Source: Methylococcaceae bacterium NSP1-1
Lineage (GTDB): Bacteria > Pseudomonadota > Gammaproteobacteria > Methylococcales > Methylomonadaceae
DNA: 13,034 nucleotides
NCBI GenBank assembly: GCA_002256465.1
Contig: NQJG01000058.1
Location: 1 to 13,034, forward strand
Direction of reading: 5' to 3'
Below, one piece after another: positions 7,800-13,034 of the stretch. The notes below the pieces were generated by a model that saw nothing but the letters and a program-made list of their open reading frames with translations, did not search any database and had not been told where the DNA came from. Position 1 is the first letter of the stretch; every line of letters begins with the position of its first letter. A program made the position numbers and the translations under genes.

Positions 7800-7828
7800 A
7801 CTATATGGGTGACTTATACGATTGACAA
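7800..7828 (-). promoter_or_regulatory. Sigma70 promoter of the small membrane-protein gene
   Basis: Read on the minus strand, TTGTCA (7828-7823) and TATAGT (7805-7800) are separated by exactly 17 nt. Each matches the sigma70 consensus at five of six positions. The -10 lies about 50 nt before the start codon of the 55-residue protein. Confidence 0.7.
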
Positions 7829-7937
7829 TAGCTCAGTTAATTGACGATTTATTCACTTATATGAAACAAATGGTTCATTTACTGTTCAGGCAAACTGAGT
7901 AAAAAGTTAAAATTTAGTGTCAGTCTCTGGTCCTTTT

Positions 7938-8093
7938 TCATTTGACGTAAACCAACTCCCGCCAATCCGTCGTATAGCGTGGTGAAATACGGTCCGCCTT
8001 TGGCTTCCAGGACTTATCAAAGCCGGTGGCCGCCAGTGAAATGGCCTTGGGAAAACGTCGGTTGATCTGATCGACAATCTTCATTAATGGACG
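7938..8093 (-). pseudogene. umuC 3' remnant (C-terminal fragment of DNA polymerase V catalytic subunit)
   Basis: About 51 codons corresponding to the very C-terminus of UmuC-type Y-family polymerases: LMKIVDQINRRFP, then FDKSWKPKADRISPRYTT and a terminal ELVYVK. These match the family's closing motif (SPRYTTRW-EL) and parallel the fragment at the right end of this window. UmuC is normally about 420 residues with its catalytic palm far upstream, so nothing catalytic is left. The similarity stops near 8093, where an oppositely oriented coding fragment begins; the codons further upstream in this frame no longer look like UmuC. It is best read as a relic left by rearrangement. No frameshift or stop interrupts the surviving part. 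Confidence 0.75.
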
Positions 8094-8290
8094 GTTCAAT
8101 CGATGAAAATTATGCTCACGAAGGTCTGCAACTAGCCGCAAACCGCTTATGGCAAAAAGAAGCTGTTACGAAATCATCCGGCAATGTTGTGGATGCGACA
8201 GCACGATTTGAAGAAAGGCAATGGGATCAACGCCATCCAAAACTATCAGGGCCATCTGTTGAGCGAATACTAAATGCACTGTTCAAATAA
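8066..8290 (+). pseudogene. Unidentified orphan coding fragment, probable gene end
   Basis: A plus-strand frame open from 8066 (first ATG at 8087) to TAA at 8288-8290. The translation looks like real protein (YAHEGLQLAANRLWQ, then ARFEERQWDQRHPKLSGPSV and ERILNALFK). I do not recognise the family. There is no convincing ribosome site before the ATG, and the first codons overlap the antisense umuC remnant, so it probably is the 3' end of a larger gene joined here by rearrangement. It could instead be a small intact gene. Confidence 0.4.
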
Positions 8291-8646
8291 CAACTTATAG
8301 CCATCAGAACCTGATCAATTTTATTCGAGAAATTACCGTTCAAAATAAACATCCACTGTGTCAGATTTGAGTCGGTTGCTGACGCGAGCGTTTCCCGATA
8401 CCTGACGTTGATTTTGATGCAGTGTGACGGGCGTGTCTCGGCCAGGAAGAGACACAGGTTTCCAGTGAACGGCTGGTCAACCTTGAAAAGCTATCATTCA
8501 GAGGCTGCGAGTGTTCGACATCCATGCCCCCTAAGCGGTCATTCACCTTAACATTTCGTAGGACATTGCCATATTTAAGCATGGGGATGTCGGGTATAAA
8601 AAGTACACCCAACAAGTCTGCAATTCTCAACGGTAGATCGTATCGC
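8291..8646. other. Gene-free spacer
   Basis: About 350 bases between the orphan fragment and the esterase gene. An 89-codon minus-strand frame is present, but its translation is not protein-like and has no ribosome site. No convincing terminator for the esterase was found. A weak pairing of GGGTGTA and TATACCC around 8595-8614 might be a poor hairpin. Confidence 0.4.
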
Positions 8647-9429
8647 TTAACGACCTACCGAAACAAAGAAATCTACCAACGTATCATTAATACCCGGCCA
8701 CTGCGCATGGAGTTTATCGCCTTCGCAATACCACGTCTTTATGCCATTAGCGCAGCCTGAATAAGCCATGCAGCCATTTTTAATTTTTTCAGGTATCGGC
8801 TCGCATTTATTACACGCCGCCCACCAACCTGAAGACTGCACACCATATTTCGGGAACAAATGGTCATTCGCGCTGTGCATGATCATGACAGGAATAGGTT
8901 TGGGACACTTGCGATCACGCAAATCTTGATAATCGATACCGGCGGCACTGGGTGCAATCGCATCAGGAATATGTTTGGTGCCTGCCATAAACGCCAACGC
9001 CATCGCGGCAGTACCGCCGTCCGAATGTTCTGCATAAGCGACGATAAATCCGGCGGTCGTCGCTTTCAGCGTAAGTCCGGTCATTTTCTCAGTCTTTGCC
9101 CGGTTTGATTTTGCCGGTGAATAAACCATCAGTAATGGATGGGCGATAGTCGAATCATAATTCAACGGCATGCGTACATTATATTTAATGCCTTCTCCTG
9201 TTGATTCGCCATTGAAGGCACCTGATTCACCTGGGCGAGTACCGGCATCGCACCGGTCATGAATCTTATCGCCGCTATAAGACGCGTTACCCATTTGCGA
9301 AAACTCGTCATTATCTTCGCCAAAAAAGAGTGTCAGCGTTATCAAGATAGGCAGTAAAAACAGCAATATAAAAAAGCTGTTACGTAAAGTCGACGCTGCT
9401 TTAAGTTTACCAAAATAGGTTTTAAACAT
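8647..9429 (-). CDS. Membrane-anchored PHB-depolymerase/LpqC-like esterase, probably internally shortened
   Basis: A 260-residue serine hydrolase resembling PHB-depolymerase/LpqC-type esterases. One N-terminal hydrophobic segment (about residues 18-37) should anchor it in the inner membrane with the catalytic domain in the periplasm. The probable triad is Ser136 in HSDGG, Asp189 in SANDH and His241 in KLHAQWPG. Six or more cysteines in the C-terminal third (Cys207, 210, 220, 226, 235) suggest disulfides. Odd feature: the strand GFIVAYAEH (127-135) runs straight into the nucleophile elbow SDGG. In this family some 50 residues, including a helix and the strand before the elbow (the RIYVTG region), normally lie between, so an in-frame deletion is likely and activity is doubtful. 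The ATG at 9429 overlaps the end of the upstream gene by 8 nt (ATGTTTAA), pointing to translational coupling. Confidence 0.75.
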   Translation of the reverse strand: MFKTYFGKLKAASTLRNSFFILLFLLPILITLTLFFGEDNDEFSQMGNASYSGDKIHDRCDAGTRPGESGAFNGESTGEGIKYNVRMPLNYDSTIAHPLLMVYSPAKSNRAKTEKMTGLTLKATTAGFIVAYAEHSDGGTAAMALAFMAGTKHIPDAIAPSAAGIDYQDLRDRKCPKPIPVMIMHSANDHLFPKYGVQSSGWWAACNKCEPIPEKIKNGCMAYSGCANGIKTWYCEGDKLHAQWPGINDTLVDFFVSVGR

Positions 9430-10024
9430 CGGATGGCCTCGCTGACCGTTTGTTGGCGGCTTGTTTCATTAAATAAACAACTACTGCAATAAGCGCCACA
9501 ATGAATAACGATTTTATCGGCAAGTTGTCTGAGGATTCTCCTTCGAGTCCTACCGAAAACGGTATATGGCTATCCAAGTTCTTGTCTTTATGTACAATCG
9601 CGACATGAGCCAGATAATTACCTGCACCGAATTTGCTGAAGTCAACTACACCATTGACCGTGCCCGATTTTATTTTCGTCGGCTCCTGATAGAAAACCCG
9701 GGTTCCCTCGGGCTCTTTGGTGACTTCAAACTCGACGGTTAAATTGCGCAGGCCTTTGCCGTCATAATCGAACACCAGATTAGTCATTCCCAGATGAGGG
9801 ATCGACTGGCAATACTCTTTGGTGGTAAATGTCGGCGTATAAGCGGTAAAGTGGACCCGCTCATGACCCACCAGAATATTGCAGGCATCGACTTCATTGC
9901 TTGCCCCCCGGTGTGCATAAACGGCTGATGGCAAAGCGCTAATCAATAATCCAAATAAAGCTATAGCACGGCAAGCGTGGGCTATCGTATTGAATAATAC
10001 GGGTAACGGAAAATTCTTTTTCAT
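9422..10024 (-). CDS. Exported, C-terminally anchored protein with predicted mature N-terminal histidine
   Basis: A 200-residue protein that I cannot assign to a named family. Residues 1-37 form a signal peptide (basic start, hydrophobic core at about 20-33, cleavage after AVYA), so the mature chain would begin with His38. A beta-rich periplasmic domain follows, with Cys48 and Cys72 able to form a disulfide and histidines at 54, 59, 77, 140, 145 and 153. A transmembrane segment is at about 171-188, with a short basic cytoplasmic tail. An N-terminal histidine after export is the mark of copper His-brace proteins (LPMO, CopC, PmoB). The late Asp-Ser-His at 151-153, followed by a strand (IPFSVG), recalls the D-x-H copper ligands of CopC. 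Copper binding is inferred. The start is ATG at 10024 with AGAGG eight nt upstream; a TTG two codons earlier is possible. It overlaps the esterase gene and follows the AhpD-like gene closely. Confidence 0.7.
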   Translation of the reverse strand: MKKNFPLPVLFNTIAHACRAIALFGLLISALPSAVYAHRGASNEVDACNILVGHERVHFTAYTPTFTTKEYCQSIPHLGMTNLVFDYDGKGLRNLTVEFEVTKEPEGTRVFYQEPTKIKSGTVNGVVDFSKFGAGNYLAHVAIVHKDKNLDSHIPFSVGLEGESSDNLPIKSLFIVALIAVVVYLMKQAANKRSARPSDV

Positions 10025-10082
10025 CTTCAAAACCTCTTTTGTATTTTGTTGAAGGCAGAATTATCAATCCAGCTTCACTCAT

Positions 10083-10607
10083 TCAACCGGCATAACCTAA
10101 CGTAAACAGCATCTTATCGGTATGATTGATGCCGGGTGAATTGGCGTCAATACCTATAGCGGTAACAAAACGGTTCATGCAATTCATGATGGCGCAGATA
10201 CAGACGGAATCAAAATACGCATGTTCATCCCAACCCGCATCGAAGATTTGTTGAACGTCTGCCTGAGTAATTTGGTCAGGTGTCAAGGTTAGTTTTTTTA
10301 TAAATCGAAGTATCGGTTTCAGCTTGTCGTCGATTTTTGCGCTGTTAATATCCGTTTTTAGAGCGGCAAATACCGATTCATCAAGACCTGAGGCCAGCGA
10401 AGCGGCTTTATGGTAGTCATAGCTTAGCCTGCACTGATTCAAATCTGACGTATAAGCGAACAGTAATTGGCGCGTTTGTTTGTTAAAAGGTGAAAGATTT
10501 CTCATGATTTCTTCCATAACCTTAAACAGTAAAACCCGGCGACGCGGATATTTTTCCAGCGTGTCGGATAAGGAATTAAGGTCTGGATTTATCGGCTGGT
10601 ATAACAT
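10083..10607 (-). CDS. Carboxymuconolactone decarboxylase/AhpD-fold protein with altered active site
   Basis: A 174-residue, all-helical cytoplasmic protein of the carboxymuconolactone decarboxylase-like/AhpD (peroxidase-related) superfamily. In AhpD the catalytic set is Glu118, Cys130, Cys133 and His137. The equivalent stretch here is RQLLFAYTSDLNQCR followed by LSYDYH, so the positions read Gln47, Cys59, Ser62 and His66 with the same spacing. Glu has become Gln and the second cysteine Ser, so a classic CxxC peroxidase cycle is unlikely. Other cysteines (136, 138, 143) cluster later and might compensate, which is speculation. The ATG at 10607 has a strong AGGAG six nt upstream. It lies 64 nt after the EthD gene and 58 nt before the exported protein, within the LysR-divergent operon. 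Confidence 0.75.
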   Translation of the reverse strand: MLYQPINPDLNSLSDTLEKYPRRRVLLFKVMEEIMRNLSPFNKQTRQLLFAYTSDLNQCRLSYDYHKAASLASGLDESVFAALKTDINSAKIDDKLKPILRFIKKLTLTPDQITQADVQQIFDAGWDEHAYFDSVCICAIMNCMNRFVTAIGIDANSPGINHTDKMLFTLGYAG

Positions 10608-10671
10608 CGTAGCTCCTGATGATGATATAAAATCGGCAATCGGCTGCTATACTAGCCAAACTGCCAGTATA

Positions 10672-10998
10672 TTAAAAGTCGAAACTTTCAACTTCCGCGA
10701 GTAAAAACAACGGCGCTCCGCCTGTCGAAATATCAACGGCATGTTGCGCGGTTTCCTGTCCGCCCGGCGAATTTAAACAGGTTTCCAAGTCCCGCATCGA
10801 CGGAAAATAAACTTCGGCAATGCGATGGAAAGGTGCTTGTTCCTGACCTACACTCGCCTTAATCAGCGACGCGACAAAGCGGGTTTTTCCAGCCAGCTTT
10901 TCTACCGCCATCGGCACATGCTCCTCTGCATAGCGCTGTTCAAATAAATCGACATCGGCTGGTGTCGGGTACATCACAATCAATTTTGCAGTTTTCAT
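10672..10998 (-). CDS. EthD-domain protein
   Basis: A 108-residue EthD-family protein: a small dimeric alpha/beta-barrel of the ferredoxin-like fold, whose members include the ETBE-degradation helper EthD and aromatic-polyketide or quinone-modifying enzymes. Visible hallmarks: the first strand KLIVMYPTP; the conserved helix start FEQRYAEEHVPM with His27 (the Y-x-x-x-H-x-P motif at residues 23-29); the central IAEVYFPSMRDLETCLNSP; and a C-terminal strand FLLAEVESF. Length is normal for a single-domain member. It is the first gene of the leftward unit, with its ATG at 10998 about 130 nt from the divergent LysR gene, so it is likely under LysR control. The pairing of EthD and carboxymuconolactone decarboxylase folds suggests oxidation or turnover of an aromatic or quinone-like compound; the substrate is unknown. 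Confidence 0.85.
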   Translation of the reverse strand: MKTAKLIVMYPTPADVDLFEQRYAEEHVPMAVEKLAGKTRFVASLIKASVGQEQAPFHRIAEVYFPSMRDLETCLNSPGGQETAQHAVDISTGGAPLFLLAEVESFDF

Positions 10999-11032
10999 GG
11001 CTTTCCCATATCGTTATTTGAAAAGAGTGGCA

Positions 11033-11049
11033 ATCTTATAGTGAAAGAT
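11033..11049. promoter_or_regulatory. Candidate LysR-type operator in the divergent intergenic region
   Basis: A 17-nt imperfect palindrome with arms ATCTT (11033-11037) and AAGAT (11045-11049), of the ATC-N11-GAT type often bound by LysR regulators. It overlaps a minus-strand -10-like TATAAG (11040-11035) of the EthD operon, whose -35 is poor, as expected for an activator-dependent promoter. A second dyad, CTAT-N6-ATAG, lies at 11074-11087. Confidence 0.45.
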
Positions 11050-11127
11050 GAGCATTTGGATAATACTGACTTTCTATGGAACAATAGGTTTTTTCTATAC
11101 CTCTAATTCTCTATCAGGGCAGGTCTC

Positions 11128-12000
11128 ATGGAAATGCAGCAAATTCGCTATTTTTTGGCAGTCTGTGATCAGGGTAGCATCACACATGCAGCGCAGCTTA
11201 CTTATATCTCGCAACCATCTTTGACACAGGCCATAAAAAAACTGGAAGATGAAATGGGCGGGGCATTGTTTACGCGTGCACACTCTGGTTGTCAATTAAC
11301 GCCATTAGGTCGAATGGTTGAATCTAATCTCAGAAAAATTTATAGAGACCTTCAGGCAACCAAAGCAGAAGCGATTCGTTTTACCCGCTTAAATACCATT
11401 CCCTTGCGCATCGGCCTGATGACAACCATAGGCGCACAACGCCTAAGTCCTTGTCTGGCAGGTTATCAGCAAGACTTTCCGAATATCGAACTGGAATTGA
11501 TCATCGATAGTGAAGCAGTGTTATTGAAACAACTGGATTCAGAATTGCTGGATCTCGTCATCAGCGCCCCGACGCAATTACTGGCATCACCGTATCAATC
11601 AACATTGCTCTACGAAGAACGCTATGTGGTCGTTTTCGGCTCGACGCATCGTTTTAATGAATTGCAAAATGTCGGCCTGAAAGACATCCAGTCAGTGCCC
11701 TATTTGGACCGGCTAAATTGCGAGTTAAGAGAAGACTTGAAGTGTATTTGTCAAAATCAGGAAATCAATCTTTATGCAGCTTACCGCAGTAACAGCGAAG
11801 AATGGATTTTGCGTATGGTGCAGGCGGGCATCGGCGTTGCATTGATGCCGGAATACACCCTACATAAGGATGCAGCTGACATCAGTTTTCGCTATCTTGT
11901 TGATCCTGAAATTAGTCGTCAGATTTATGCGATTTATACGCATCAGACATCGGTAAAGCCGGAATTACAGGCATTGATTGCCAATTTGAGCAGGGCATAA
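11128..12000 (+). CDS. LysR-family transcriptional regulator
   Basis: A 290-residue regulator of normal LysR length. Residues 1-60 form the winged helix-turn-helix (MQQIRYFLAVCDQGSITHAA, then SQPSLTQAIKKLEDEMGGALFTR and LTPLG), followed by a linker helix. The effector-binding domain of the periplasmic-binding-protein type spans about 90-290 (LRIGLMTTIGAQRL, RYVVVFG, VQAGIGVALMPEY). The start is ATG at 11128, preceded by AGGGCAGG; a second ATG two codons on is possible. It is transcribed divergently from the EthD operon across about 130 nt containing dyad elements, the usual arrangement for a LysR activator of the adjacent operon that also represses itself. The inducer is unknown. No convincing terminator follows. 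Confidence 0.93.
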   Translation: MEMQQIRYFLAVCDQGSITHAAQLTYISQPSLTQAIKKLEDEMGGALFTRAHSGCQLTPLGRMVESNLRKIYRDLQATKAEAIRFTRLNTIPLRIGLMTTIGAQRLSPCLAGYQQDFPNIELELIIDSEAVLLKQLDSELLDLVISAPTQLLASPYQSTLLYEERYVVVFGSTHRFNELQNVGLKDIQSVPYLDRLNCELREDLKCICQNQEINLYAAYRSNSEEWILRMVQAGIGVALMPEYTLHKDAADISFRYLVDPEISRQIYAIYTHQTSVKPELQALIANLSRA

Positions 12001-12209
12001 AAAAACTGGCTCTTGTTGCTCAAGCCTGCTGTTAAACAGTAATCGGTTAAATCTGGAGTTTGTTATATTTCTAAACCGCATGAATAAAGACTATATCTTT
12101 ACTTTTGGGGTCTAATCTAAATCGCTCCTTTTGGCGGTTAGTGCCAGTTGGTTCGCTGGAATCGAGTGGGTATGTTGCCATTCGGAAATATGGATTGAGT
12201 GACTCTTCA
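12001..12209. other. Spacer without a visible gene
   Basis: About 210 bases after the LysR gene. Only a weak bulged stem (GGCTC..TTG with CAAGCC, around 12008-12027) is seen, without a T-tail. It leads into the palindromic repeat block. Confidence 0.4.
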
Positions 12210-12241
12210 GGGTCGCTATGTAAAGCTTTACATAGCGACCC
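12210..12241. repeat. Perfect 32-nt palindrome
   Basis: Two 16-nt arms, GGGTCGCTATGTAAAG (12210-12225) and its exact complement (12226-12241), abut with no spacer. A decayed partial copy (CTATGTAAAGCT ... GGACCCC) is found at about 12514-12537. No T-tail follows, so it is not an intrinsic terminator. Confidence 0.9.
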
Positions 12242-12624
12242 CTATGTATAGTACCTAACTATGTATAGAAGTATTTAATTTCGACCAATACCCCGCGCGC
12301 TACCTGACATTGCTAGTAGCGCTCTATACATAGTTACAGTGCCTGATCAACCATAATCGGGGTGATATAGCGGTACATTTTTGAGTCGGGTTTTTAGAGC
12401 CTCTCCATTTCCTTGCCTTTCATCGCGAATTTGCCCAACGACTAAATGAAAGTGAGAAAAATTTATACAATTTCCTGAGTCTGGTGGATTTTCCACTTCA
12501 AAACACCAGCGAAACTATGTAAAGCTAATAGGACCCCAATTTTTCTGTAGACCAATCAAATAGCGCTTTGCAGCATGCAACGATGTATATACTCGACATA
12601 GTTGAGTACTATACATAGGGGTCG
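12236..12624. mobile_element. MITE-like element with imperfect terminal inverted repeats
   Basis: The left end CGACCCCTATGTATAGTAC (12236-12254) is repeated exactly in inverted orientation at 12606-12624, and pairing continues inward for ten more bases with two mismatches (12255-12264 against 12596-12605). This gives 29-nt ends around a 389-bp segment with no coding capacity. The decamer CTATGTATAG occurs twice in each orientation (12242, 12259, 12324 and 12609). This layout suits a non-autonomous, transposase-dependent element. No target-site duplication is obvious, and the left end overlaps the 32-nt palindrome, so the true borders may be wider. Confidence 0.5.
12256..12336. repeat. Long hairpin inside the MITE-like element
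   Basis: TAACTATGTATAGA (12256-12269) pairs perfectly with 12323-12336. Just inside the right arm, GCGCTAC (12297-12303) pairs with GTAGCGC (12316-12322). Together they can form a two-tier cruciform or RNA hairpin with an unpaired bulge on the left side. Confidence 0.75.
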
Positions 12625-12695
12625 TTGCCTGCCTTTCTCTACCAATCCTGTGAGCACATCAGGTACCTTTTTTACTAACTCTGAGTAATGATTAC

Positions 12696-13034
12696 CTAGC
12701 TGCATTTTACAATCGCTAACTCATTCCGCCGGGTTGTATAGCGTTTTGACATGCGTTCGGGCTGGAACTGCCAGCTTTTGTTTAATCCTGTGGCGGCTAT
12801 AGATGTGGACTTAGGAAACCGATGGTTAATCTTATCGAAGCAGTCCATTAACTCTCGCTCCTTTGAAGATTTTGGGTTGGCAAACAAATCGATCTGACCA
12901 GGCATGCTATTGGGGTGAAGGCCACTTAATTGGATACCACATTTCTGGTAACGGTAACCCTCCTTGTAAATGCCCTGCAATAATTGCTTGGCAGCATTGA
13001 TTAACCTGCGTGTATCTTGCGTACCTATTGCCAA
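12696..13034 (-). CDS. umuC: UmuC-type translesion DNA polymerase, C-terminal part (runs off the right edge)
   Basis: The last 112 codons of a Y-family polymerase of the UmuC (Pol V catalytic subunit) type; the frame is open to the window edge, so the gene continues to the right and the first codon shown is internal. Visible: the little-finger-region motif GTQDTRRLINAAKQLL, then IYKEGYRYQKCGIQLSGL, QIDLFA, a LMDCFDKINHRFPKS helix and the terminal MSKRYTTRRNELAIVK. These match the family's C-terminal segment in order. Catalytic palm residues lie outside the window. UmuC performs error-prone synthesis past DNA lesions with UmuD', under LexA control; the promoter is not in view. It shares its tail with the remnant at 7938-8093, about half the residues being identical. 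Confidence 0.85.
   Translation of the reverse strand: MAIGTQDTRRLINAAKQLLQGIYKEGYRYQKCGIQLSGLHPNSMPGQIDLFANPKSSKERELMDCFDKINHRFPKSTSIAATGLNKSWQFQPERMSKRYTTRRNELAIVKCS

Noticed and set aside
8361..8630. 89-codon minus-strand frame downstream of the esterase
   Set aside because: No ribosome site and an arginine/serine-rich low-quality translation; no family recognised.
12210..12241. Intrinsic terminator for the LysR gene
   Set aside because: The palindrome is 210 nt downstream, has no loop and no following T-tract.
12236..12624. CRISPR array
   Set aside because: The repeated units are inverted, irregularly spaced and only about 10-29 nt; there are no regular spacers and no cas genes.

Overview
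The window looks like a mosaic stretch of a gammaproteobacterial chromosome with moderate GC. The gene families fit an environmental, possibly methanotroph-like, gammaproteobacterium, but nothing here fixes the genus. Housekeeping-like accessory genes alternate with gene-poor stretches that hold broken genes and palindromic repeats.

Left part (1-3623): a possible end of an upstream gene, then a leftward soluble epoxide hydrolase-like alpha/beta hydrolase (229-1122). After a gene-free gap with an isolated intrinsic terminator come three rightward genes: a GyrI-like effector-binding protein (1525-1989), an unrecognised 110-residue protein (2042-2374), and a very AT-rich radical-SAM protein of the RlmN/Cfr rRNA methyltransferase family with a TTG start (2471-3508). 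A 10-bp hairpin closes this group.

Middle part (3995-6626): a leftward group of an unrecognised 129-residue protein, a class I SAM methyltransferase and a DUF429/RNase H-like protein. The last two overlap by 4 nt. Upstream is a leftward cytoplasmic DsbA/FrnE-like thioredoxin-fold protein.

Gene-poor island (6627-8646): mostly non-coding DNA. It holds one well-formed small transcription unit on the minus strand (consensus-like promoter at 7800-7828, a 55-residue membrane protein at 7582-7749, and a strong terminator at 7510-7543). To its right is a 51-codon C-terminal remnant of umuC, abutted by an oppositely oriented orphan coding fragment.

Right part (8647-12000): a LysR-type regulator (11128-12000) is divergent from a compact leftward four-gene unit. 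The unit encodes an EthD-domain protein, a carboxymuconolactone decarboxylase/AhpD-fold protein with an altered active site, an exported membrane-anchored protein whose predicted mature N-terminus is histidine (a possible copper-binding His-brace), and a membrane-anchored PHB-depolymerase-like esterase that seems to have lost an internal segment. The last two genes overlap by 8 nt. This regulated unit is the best candidate here for an undescribed system, possibly oxidative or copper-dependent envelope chemistry. That function is inference.

Right end (12001-13034): a repeat-rich spacer with a perfect 32-nt palindrome and a ~389-bp MITE-like element with 29-nt imperfect inverted ends, then the C-terminal part of a second UmuC-type polymerase gene that runs off the window.
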